Shown in pieces: positions 1 through 7,700 of a DNA stretch of 34,243 nucleotides. The first letter of the stretch is position 1; every line of letters starts with the position of its first letter. The DNA comes from Ruminococcus sp. (GTDB taxonomy: Bacteria > Bacillota > Clostridia > Oscillospirales > Ruminococcaceae): NCBI GenBank assembly GCA_017543595.1, contig JAFYFU010000087.1:1-34243 (forward strand), read 5' to 3'. The notes beneath the pieces are model-generated. The model searched no databases and had not been told where the DNA came from. It saw only the letters and a list, made by a program, of their open reading frames with translations. The translations under genes and the position numbers were made by a program.

Positions 1-660
1 AGAGTAGCTATTGCAAGGGCTATTGCAATGAAGCCCGAAATAATCCTCTTTGATGAACCTACTTCCGCACTTGACCCGACTATGGTCGGGGAAGTTCTCG
101 CAGTTATAAGAAAACTCGCAAATGACGGCATGACCATGATGATTGTCACCCATGAAATGCAGTTTGCAAGAGATGTTTCAAACCGTGTTTTCTATATGGA
201 CGAAAGCGGTATCTATGAGGAAGGTACTCCCGAACAGATTTTTACAGCCCCGCAAAAAGAAAAGACAAAAATTTTTATAAACCGCATTAAAACTCTTTCT
301 TTTGATATAAATGATGAATCCGCCGATATAGCCGAATATAACGAAAAAATCGCTGAATTTTGTGCCGGGGCATCATCTCGCCAAAAAATAAAGAGAAATT
401 TCCAGCTTACCCTTGAAGAAATAGTGTTCATGAATATAATTCCCTTTATCAGTCACCATGAAAACGGTATGCCGATAAATGTTAATTTTCAGTATTCCGA
501 AATAACAGGAAATGCCGAAGCAAAAATAGTTTACGGCGGTATGCAGTATAATCCTCTTTCTGACGGAGATGAACTTTCATCAATACTTGTCAAGAAACTT
601 TCCGAAAAATCAAAATACAAATACTCTGAGAAAAATGTTTTAACAATAAAATTCAAATAA
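1..660 (+). CDS. Amino-acid-type ABC transporter ATPase with C-terminal HATPase-like extension (5' end outside window)
   Basis: The reading frame is open from base 1, so the start and the Walker A half lie upstream of the window. What remains begins in the region after the signature motif ([12 protein letters not shown]), then Walker B with the catalytic Glu ([13 protein letters not shown]) and the H-loop (MIVTHEM). The EGTPEQIF segment is typical of the GlnQ/HisP polar-amino-acid family, which powers uptake from the cytoplasmic face. Most members end soon after this point. Here about 120 more residues follow (from [10 protein letters not shown]), containing [10 protein letters not shown] and GMQYNPL. 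These resemble the N-box (E..EE...N) and the 'D-G-x-x-F-N-P-L' box of SpoIIAB/RsbW-like HATPase domains, but the Asp is replaced and no glycine-rich G2 box is visible, so the extension is probably not an active kinase. The ATPase call is firm; the extension call is tentative. A palindromic terminator follows directly. Confidence 0.85.
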   Translation, partial: RVAIARAIAMKPEIILFDEPTSALDPTMVGEVLAVIRKLANDGMTMMIVTHEMQFARDVSNRVFYMDESGIYEEGTPEQIFTAPQKEKTKIFINRIKTLSFDINDESADIAEYNEKIAEFCAGASSRQKIKRNFQLTLEEIVFMNIIPFISHHENGMPINVNFQYSEITGNAEAKIVYGGMQYNPLSDGDELSSILVKKLSEKSKYKYSEKNVLTIKFK

Positions 661-687
661 AAAAATCCCTGATATCAGGGATTTTTT
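661..687. terminator. Bidirectional intrinsic terminator
   Basis: A 26-bp perfect palindrome (661-686, arms 661-673 and 674-686, core TCCCTGATATCAGGGA) with A-run on the left and T-run on the right. It sits between two convergent genes and can stop transcription from both. Confidence 0.85.
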
Positions 688-690
688 ATT

Positions 691-1260
691 TTATTTCTTA
701 ACTTTCTTAGCTGCGAAAATGCCTATGCCTGCTATTAAAATTATACCGCCTGCAATTGAAAGTATAAGTGCTGTATTCTGGGAATCAGACGAACTTTTTT
801 CGGGATTGTTTGTCTTGACAACCGAAACAGACGAACTTTCGTTCACAGCTTTTGTCTGTGATGATGAATTTTCAGATTCGCTGTTTTCTTCGGAAACGGC
901 TGTTGTTTTGGTTTCCGCAGCAGATGAAGCAACTGTCGTAATATCCGATACTGTTGAAGTCACAACCGCTGAGGTAATTGTTGTACTCTGTGTGCTTTCT
1001 GTTTCCTGTTCGGAATCCGTAACAACCTCACCGTCATCTGACATCATCGGGAGTACATCTTCATCTTCGTCATTGTCCTCCGCCTCTATGTAGGTATATT
1101 CGTCCCAGTTTGTGTCATCGTTTTCGCTTATTGAATTATCATAAGGCACAAAGGGAGTTTCTATTGCCGATGCGGTAATTCCTGATTTTCCCAGCGAAAA
1201 TACCATTGCAAATGCGATAACGAAACTCAAAAAAAACGAACGTATTGATTTGTTTTTCAT
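691..1260 (-). CDS. Secreted Ser/Thr-rich protein with C-terminal membrane anchor
   Basis: 189 residues of unknown function. Visible parts are an N-terminal signal sequence (basic MKNKSIR, hydrophobic core to about residue 25, cut probably near ASA), an acidic stretch (about 45-75, rich in D and E), a long Ser/Thr/Glu-rich stalk (about 80-160), a C-terminal hydrophobic helix (ALILSIAGGIILIAGIGIF) and a KKVKK tail. This order fits a surface protein held by a C-terminal transmembrane segment. No LPXTG-like sorting motif precedes the helix, so sortase anchoring is not supported. It is the last gene of the unit that starts at 4420 and is separated from the upstream peptide gene by a hairpin. The low-complexity stalk makes homology assignment unreliable. 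Confidence 0.8.
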   Translation of the reverse strand: MKNKSIRSFFLSFVIAFAMVFSLGKSGITASAIETPFVPYDNSISENDDTNWDEYTYIEAEDNDEDEDVLPMMSDDGEVVTDSEQETESTQSTTITSAVVTSTVSDITTVASSAAETKTTAVSEENSESENSSSQTKAVNESSSVSVVKTNNPEKSSSDSQNTALILSIAGGIILIAGIGIFAAKKVKK

Positions 1261-1285
1261 ATCTTCTCCTTTTATCTGTAAATCA

Positions 1286-1310
1286 GGCGGACAGCTTTTC
1301 AGTGTCCGCC
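1286..1310 (-). other. Intercistronic hairpin
   Basis: GGCGGACA (1286-1293) pairs with TGTCCGCC (1303-1310), 8 bp with a 9-nt loop, located after the stop of the peptide gene at 1319. No T-run follows on the minus strand, so it looks like an RNA stabilising or processing hairpin, or a weak attenuator, rather than a full terminator. It is closely similar to the hairpin at 1502-1523. Confidence 0.6.
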
Positions 1311-1318
1311 CGATACAA

Positions 1319-1474
1319 TCAGCCGTTTATGGGACAGAAAGGTGTATCAGCAGTCAGCCATGTTCTTCTGCTTGTATGAACAATTTCATCACCGCTTGTT
1401 GCTATTACGTCTTTTGCCTCAAATTCTGTCATCTCCATTTCGGGAGTAACATACTCTTTCTCATTCTCTTTCAT
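1319..1474 (-). CDS. Short peptide of the 'D-[VI]-I-x-T-S' family (51 aa)
   Basis: Small gene with an excellent ribosome site (AGGAGG, 8 nt before the ATG at 1474). The product begins MKENEKEYVTPEMEMTEFEA, continues KDVIATSGDE and ends DTPFCPING. It is clearly paralogous to the 46-residue product at 1544-1684: both share YVTPE, AKD[VI]IATSGDE, VHT, W, DTPF and PIN near the end. There is no signal peptide or membrane helix. The short acidic front and variable tail recall leader-core organisation of modified peptides, but no modification enzyme or dedicated exporter is in the window, so this is only a possibility. The function is unknown to me. The single Cys near the C-terminus is absent from the paralogue. 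Confidence 0.75.
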   Translation of the reverse strand: MKENEKEYVTPEMEMTEFEAKDVIATSGDEIVHTSRRTWLTADTPFCPING

Positions 1475-1501
1475 ATCTATAACCTCCTATTCCGTATATC
1501 A

Positions 1502-1523
1502 GCGGACAGCACAAGCTGTCCGC
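1502..1523 (-). other. Intercistronic hairpin
   Basis: Perfect 9-bp stem GCGGACAGC (1502-1510) / GCTGTCCGC (1515-1523) with a 4-nt loop, after the stop of the peptide gene at 1544. It lacks a downstream T-run on the minus strand, so read-through into the next peptide gene is expected. It has nearly the same stem sequence as the hairpin at 1286-1310. Confidence 0.65.
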
Positions 1524-1543
1524 ATGACATCTTAATCAATTAA

Positions 1544-1684
1544 TCAGCTGTTTATCGGCAGGAAAGGCGTGTCGGGGACTGTCCAGGGTTCTGTATGAAC
1601 CTCATCGCCGCTTGTTGCGATAATGTCCTTTGCATCAAAACCTGTTATTTCAATCTCAGGTGTAACATATACTTTCTCTTTCAT
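1544..1684 (-). CDS. Short peptide of the 'D-[VI]-I-x-T-S' family (46 aa)
   Basis: 46 residues starting MKEKVYVTPEIEITGFDA, then KDIIATSGDEVHT and ending DTPFLPINS. The ribosome site AGGAGG precedes the ATG at 1684. The gene starts 15 bp after the stop of the 906-residue protein, too close for an own promoter, so the two are co-transcribed. It is a paralogue of the 51-residue peptide just downstream and a more distant one of the peptide at 10685-10837. The function is unknown. Confidence 0.75.
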   Translation of the reverse strand: MKEKVYVTPEIEITGFDAKDIIATSGDEVHTEPWTVPDTPFLPINS

Positions 1685-1699
1685 TTTAAAAACCTCCTT

Positions 1700-4420
1700 T
1701 TAAGCTTTTGTTACGCTCATTGCGTAATCTTTTACTGCCACATAGTATTCATAAAGTGCTGCCACAACATTCTTTACATCACCGCTGACACCGCTGTTGA
1801 GAGCCTCATAGCAGTATGTAAGCGGGCAATACTTCATGCTGTAATCGTCATTTATTTTTATTTCAAGAATCTGGTCGTACTCATTGGGCTTGATGTTGTC
1901 AAACTTGACACACTGCAAGAAACTGCCTTCGCCCTCTGCTTTGCGTGTAGTGCCGTAAGATGTAAGTTCAGCGTTCAAAGCACCTGCGCTCTTGAAGTAC
2001 ATTCTGAGATTTATCATTGAGTCAAGCTCAAAGCTTGATGTTTCGTATGTAACACCTTCGGGGAGTTTCTCATTCTTGTACTTGCTGTAATCCCATTTTG
2101 CAAGTGCGGTCTTTGCTGCCTCAATATCGGGAGTCTTTTCGCAGTATTTGTTTGCGAGATTATCTGTGTTGTACTTGAATACAACCTGTGCATATGCACC
2201 GTAGTTAAGCATAGCTTCCATTAAAGGAGCAGCCTTTTCGTATTCCTTGATATTGTTGTCGTTGTCAATTATTTCCTCTGCATAGCTTTCGATATCGTAC
2301 TTGTAATCCTTGCCTTTCTTTTCGCCGTTTGAATATACAAGCTGCGCTCTTACCTTTGAGGACATCTTCTTTGCGGGGATTCTGCACTTGAAAACATAAT
2401 ATGTGTTTCCGCCTGACTGAGTTTTTATTGCCTCGCTTACGGGTATTCTGCGGATTTCGTACTCATTTTCCTTTGATGTGGGAATTGCAAATTCCATATA
2501 TGCTGTCTTGTCGTTTACAACAACATCTTCAAGTGACATATGGAAGTTTATGCAGATATCTCCTTCAAGGCTGAGAGTAGTTCCTGCAAGTCTTTCAACA
2601 ACCTGCTGACCGAGAGTAGCCTCTGTTTTCTTTTTGTTCCAGATTACGCTGTAATCGGGGTTATCGGAAGTGAAGTATGCGGACGGGTCAATATCCTTGT
2701 GGATTTTTCCGTATCTTGTTGTGAAATCACGGGGACCTTCCGCAACTGTAACGCCTATGATACTGCCGTCAATGCCTGTTCCCTTGTTGTCGGCATCTTC
2801 AATTGTAAGGTATGTTCTCTTGGTAGCACCTTCGGAAGCGTAGTTGTCAATATAAACGTTGCTGTCGGTGATAGAATCTCTGTTTACGTTCTTATTGCCT
2901 GTGATATCGAGCGCACCGTCAATGTAAACATCTGCTGATGCGTAAACGCCTGCGCCCTTTTCATTTGCAAAGTTTCCTGTTATGCTTGCACCGTCAAGGT
3001 GGAGTTCATGAGTTGTGAAGATTCCGCCGCCGCCGTTGTCAGCGTGGTTTCCGCTGATTTTTGCGCCGTGAACATATGCTGTACCTGAGTTGTAGATACC
3101 GCCGCCCTGATTTTCCGAACTTTCTTCACCTACTGTTGTTGCCTTGCCATCTGTAATGATTACATTTTTGTAAACGTGAAGTTCGCCGTTGTTAAAGATT
3201 CCGCCGCCGCTTCTGTCCACGCTGTTATAGTTAATCAAAATATCGCTTTCATCACTTGAACCTACATACATTTTTCCGTCATTGTAAATTGCACCGCCAA
3301 AGCTTGCCGAACACGAAACCATTCTCATCACGCCGTCAGTTTTGTCATTGAAAATTCTGGCAGTGCCGTCTTTGCCGTTGTATATCGAACCGCCGTTGTT
3401 TGCCTTGTTTTGGTTGCAGTCGCAGTTGTATAAATAGAGGTCGCCGTCATTGTAAACTGCACCGCCGTCACTTGCATATCCTTTTACTAAATAAAAGTCT
3501 CTTATAACAGCCTCACAGCCTTTTTCAATACGGAAAAAGTTTGTTGTACTGCCACCGTTCAAAGTAGACATTGAATCGTTGATATTTCCCGTTATTTCGA
3601 CTTTACGTCCGTTGGTTATGTCAACGCCCTTAGTGAATGTATTTGAACTCTGCTTTGCCCAGAGTATATGTGTATCTATCTGGCTGCCTTCCTGATTTTC
3701 GGGGGCTGAATCAATTGCAGTTTGGAGCTGTTTCTCGGAGAAAACGACAAACATATTATAACCGCTTTCGGCATCGAAAATCTTTTCAAGACCCGTATCT
3801 TTGTCAATTGTAACCTTGTACGGTGCAGACGAAAGGGTTTTCAGCCTTGCATAGTTGGAATATGTATATGCAATTTTGTCCACATAATAAACTCTTTCTC
3901 CGTTCTCATAGTACCATATTCTGTTGTTTTTTGAATTGGTGAACCAGATTATGCCTGTATCGGGGTCTTCATAGTAAGCGAAAATTTCAGGTGTGCTGTC
4001 TGCAAGTTCAAAATCTTCACGGGGCCAGCCGTGATTATCGTTCAGGAGGTCGCTGAATCTCTCATCTGATTTATATTCATCATCAAAAACCAGTTCTTCG
4101 TTTGAGAAGCCAACTACGACACCTTTTGAATTTAATCTTACATCTGCGTATATATGGGCATTAATAATATTCCATTTGATACCGTCAATTTTGTTGTTGC
4201 AGTTTGCCTTGTACTTTGTTGTACCCTCACAGGGCTGAAAGTCATCAAGTCCGGCATCATAGTATACTCCGTCTTCTTTGATTGAACAGCCGCTGGCATG
4301 GGCTGAAAGTACATTTCCGCCGAAAACGTCTATTCCAAAGTTGCTCATTGGTACTGCTGAAACTGCCATCGCAGCCGTAAGAACCGCCGCACCTAATCTC
4401 ACCTTAAATTTTTTGCCCAT
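1700..4420 (-). CDS. Large secreted protein with parallel beta-helix repeats and a C-terminal module shared with its neighbour
   Basis: 906 residues. A signal peptide is clear (basic MGKKFKVR, hydrophobic AAVLTAAMAVSAV, likely cut near SAHASG at about 43). Residues of about 290-560 carry repeated GG-[AG]-I-[YF]-N-x-G units (SIYN, AIYN, GIFN, GIYN, GIFT), typical of right-handed parallel beta-helix surface proteins. The last 300 residues form a separate module (starting near LSLEGDICINFHM, with LNYGAYAQ, LRMYFKS and ALYEYYVAVKDYA). A related module is found in residues of about 40-335 of the 1982-residue protein upstream. No wall-anchor motif is seen. The ATG at 4420 follows AAGGAGGAA and has its own promoter. 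Role inferred: adhesion or matrix component on the cell exterior; no catalytic motif was recognised. Confidence 0.85.
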   Translation of the reverse strand: MGKKFKVRLGAAVLTAAMAVSAVPMSNFGIDVFGGNVLSAHASGCSIKEDGVYYDAGLDDFQPCEGTTKYKANCNNKIDGIKWNIINAHIYADVRLNSKGVVVGFSNEELVFDDEYKSDERFSDLLNDNHGWPREDFELADSTPEIFAYYEDPDTGIIWFTNSKNNRIWYYENGERVYYVDKIAYTYSNYARLKTLSSAPYKVTIDKDTGLEKIFDAESGYNMFVVFSEKQLQTAIDSAPENQEGSQIDTHILWAKQSSNTFTKGVDITNGRKVEITGNINDSMSTLNGGSTTNFFRIEKGCEAVIRDFYLVKGYASDGGAVYNDGDLYLYNCDCNQNKANNGGSIYNGKDGTARIFNDKTDGVMRMVSCSASFGGAIYNDGKMYVGSSDESDILINYNSVDRSGGGIFNNGELHVYKNVIITDGKATTVGEESSENQGGGIYNSGTAYVHGAKISGNHADNGGGGIFTTHELHLDGASITGNFANEKGAGVYASADVYIDGALDITGNKNVNRDSITDSNVYIDNYASEGATKRTYLTIEDADNKGTGIDGSIIGVTVAEGPRDFTTRYGKIHKDIDPSAYFTSDNPDYSVIWNKKKTEATLGQQVVERLAGTTLSLEGDICINFHMSLEDVVVNDKTAYMEFAIPTSKENEYEIRRIPVSEAIKTQSGGNTYYVFKCRIPAKKMSSKVRAQLVYSNGEKKGKDYKYDIESYAEEIIDNDNNIKEYEKAAPLMEAMLNYGAYAQVVFKYNTDNLANKYCEKTPDIEAAKTALAKWDYSKYKNEKLPEGVTYETSSFELDSMINLRMYFKSAGALNAELTSYGTTRKAEGEGSFLQCVKFDNIKPNEYDQILEIKINDDYSMKYCPLTYCYEALNSGVSGDVKNVVAALYEYYVAVKDYAMSVTKA

Positions 4421-4509
4421 TTCTGATTCCTCCTTAATAAATCAAACAACGATAAAGTATATATTTGGTATTTTTTCGGTTTTGTCATTTTTTCATATAC
4501 TCCGCATAT

Positions 4510-4538
4510 ATTATAACATATTTTTTACGGCTTTTCAA
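4510..4538 (-). promoter_or_regulatory. Sigma-A promoter of the beta-helix protein / peptide operon
   Basis: Minus strand: TTGAAA (4533-4538), 17-bp spacer, TATAAT (4510-4515). Gives a leader of about 80 nt before the ATG at 4420. Confidence 0.85.
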
Positions 4539-4650
4539 GCACTTCAAAAAATTATTTTTCTGTGTTTGTTCCGTTCTGTATATATATTCGTTTTAACAAA
4601 CACGAAAGGGACAATTTTTTAATTTTTTTTAAATTTTTTTGAACGAGAAA

Positions 4651-4678
4651 CTGCCCCGATTTTTTCAAATCGGGACAG
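4651..4678 (-). terminator. Intrinsic terminator of the 1982-residue gene
   Basis: Minus strand: CTGTCCCGATTT pairs with AAATCGGGGCAG (one G-U), loop of 4 nt, followed by TTTCTCGTTC. The stem is strong and the T-run short. It lies 33 bp after the stop codon and upstream of the next promoter, so it separates the two surface-protein units. Confidence 0.65.
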
Positions 4679-4710
4679 CTTTTAAGGAAAAGATTTATGA
4701 AAATGTAGAT

Positions 4711-7700
4711 TTACTTAACCCATACGCCTGTTAAAATTACTTTTCTCACTTTGTTGTCAACAAGACTGCCCAGTGCGTTTTCCAATGCGCTGAGGTCATC
4801 TGTCGGTTCTGTCTGAGCTTTGAGTAAAACTTCTCCCTTTGAATTTTTAACTTCTTCCCATGTCCAGCCTGCAAAAGAGCCTTCGGGAATGTTTTTAAGG
4901 TCTTCGAGAGAGGGCGTATTTATTATGTCTTCGGTCTTGAAAGTTCTTGTTACTGATTCTTCGGGATATTTAAAAGCAACCTTTATTGTGGAAGTCTTTT
5001 TGAAATATACCTTTATGCTTGTGTTCTTGTGTTCTTCGCTTGCTGTGCAGATAACATCGCCTTCAACTTCCTTGCCGTCAAATTCAACATATTCAAATTC
5101 ATAACCGCTTGCCCTGAGAAGTTCTGCTCTTTCGGGGTCGCTGTAATAGTTTACTGCATCTGCGGTTACTTCTTCGCCGTACTTGAATACGGGTCTCATA
5201 GTTCTGTCGTATTCTTCCTTTTCGTCATCGAATACGTCATTTCTGTAATCGCCGTTTTCGTCCTCAAAGAGATATTCAAGCTTGTATGAAGCATAGTCGG
5301 CTTTTTCTTTCTTTCCTACTATTGAAATATCCATATTTCCGTCAACTATGATATTTTCGCCGTCCTCGCTTTCAAGGCTGTTAAAGTCTGCAACGCAGGG
5401 AACGCAAGTTCCGTCAGGAAGTACGATTATCGCATCTTTGAGTATGTAATGTCCGTAAATATTCTGTGTAAGTTCGTATTTTGAAAGGCGTGAGAATATT
5501 TCCGAGAATGAAAGCATATCACCGCTTGATGCGCTGAATGTAAGGTCGTATGCTGAACCGCTTCCCTTCCAGTCCACAAACTCGCCGTCCTTATAAAGCG
5601 GAATTGAATAGCTGACTTTTATGCTGTTTGTAAATTCTCTGAGTCTTGCGTTGAGAGAAACTGCATTTGTACCCATGTATCTGTTGCTGTCGTCAAATGT
5701 TGATGTCCAGCATATAAATTCACAGTTCTTTGAGCTGAGGTCGGGTATAAATTCCGCAAGGTGTGTGCCGTATGCCATCTGAACTTCAAATATCTTGTCG
5801 CTTCCTGCCTCGCTGTCTATTATGTTGAGGGGATAGAGATTTCTTTCAAGGTAGATATCCATAGCTCCGCTGCCATCGGGGAGGAGCTTTACGGATTCTG
5901 TTGAGAATGCCCTGTTTACCGAGAAACCTTCGGGTATGCTGAGAAGCGGGAGAATATCGTCAAGAGTTACTGTATCCTCTGTATGGAACTGTCTGCCCTT
6001 GCTGTCGGATTCAACATTTTCAAGTGACTTGCAGCCGCTGAAATCTTCGTTCGGGTTGAAATATGCGTTGTCGTTGTAGTATTTTCTGAGAGTTTCAATT
6101 TCTTCCGCAAGAATATATGTACTCTTTCTTTCGGGCTTTGTTGAATCCATTTCCGCATATGCGAACGGGTCGTATTCCGAACCTATGGGCATACGCTGAA
6201 TGTGAACATTTACTTTTGATACCTTGTTGGGAGCAGGTGTCCACTTTGCCGTATATACGATATCTTCCTTGATTTTCGGATATTTTGCGGGGAAATCGAA
6301 CTTGTTGCCGTCCTTGTCGAACCAGCCCTCAAAGATATAGCCTCGTCTTACGGGGTCTTCGGGCCACTTGACTTCATCGCCTGCATTTGCTCTTACACAG
6401 GTTTCGTGAACGTTTTCGCCGACAAAGTAAATTGACGCTGCGTCGTACTGTTCCCAGTGTATTTTGAGAGTACGTGTGAATCTGTTGGAAGCAGCCGTAC
6501 TTCTTCTGTACTTGATGACCATTGTTGTATCTTCTGTTGAATTTTTATTATTTGCAATTGTTACTGTATTTGTGAGGTGGTTGTATGAGAACGCAGGATT
6601 TGAGAATATTACCGTATAAGCGTTTTCAAACTGCTCGTTCAGGAATCCTTCACGGTCCCATATGGAGTTGACAACTTTGTTTATGAATCCCATGTCGCTC
6701 GGTGAATCCGCTGCTGTCATGACATTTACCATTTTGAGTGCGCCTGTTTTCATGTTTATGCGGTTCATATCGTAGATGTCGTTCGGGAGTTTCATGGTTC
6801 TTGTCTTTACCATTTCATATTCAAGGTCTTTTTCGTCCATCGGGACAAATTCATACGGTGTCCATTCTTCTCCCAAATCCCATATCTTAAACTCATCGCT
6901 CCATATCGGCGCAACCAGTATCAGTTTACTGCTGTCAAGGAATTGTGTCGTAAACCGTATGTCCGCACATATTGCAAGTTCCATGTACACAGCACCGCAG
7001 TAGTCCTGTTTAATAGGTTCGCCCGATGTCCATTCAACATGGTAGTAGAAATAGCCCCAGAGCTGATATTTCAGACCTGCATAGAGGTTGAATCCCGCAT
7101 AGAGAAGCTTGTCGGAAAGCACGTTTATTCTGACACAGAAAGTAAATCCTGCCTTTATTCCGAGAGTACCCATTACATAGGCATCAAAGGACATATGTGC
7201 CTTTTCAATGTCGTATGATGCTGCGTTTGCTGTATGTTTGAGGAAGTCAACGCATATATTCCAGCCCTTTGCATAGTTGAACTGGAATGTCATTCCTGCC
7301 GCAACGTACAGACAGCCTTCAACTGAGAAATATATGGGGGCGTGTATGTTTACTATGCCGTAGAAGGAATAGAGGTCTACATCTGCTACCTTTACCTTGC
7401 AGAGTTCAACCCAGCCTGTGCCGTTTGAATCCTTTATCATTTTCTGATATCTCTTTGAGAGGGATTCCATATCGACAACTTTATCCTCGATAACGCCCTT
7501 TGTCTTATCTTTCTTTTCGTCCTTCTTTTCGCTCTTGTCCGCTGTGGGAGCGGCATCGGAATCCTCAGAACCTGCGGGCGGTGCTGCATCGGAATCCTCC
7601 GGCTTGCTTTCGTCCGACTTGTCGTCCGATTTATCATCTGATTTATCGTCTGATTTTTCTTTTGATGAATTTTCCTCATCGGAGGACTGTTTTGCGAGTT

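Noticed and set aside
719-1093. Open frame on the plus strand opposite the Ser/Thr-rich protein
   Set aside because: No ribosome site; it is the mirror of a low-complexity gene that has a signal peptide, ribosome site and membrane anchor on the other strand.
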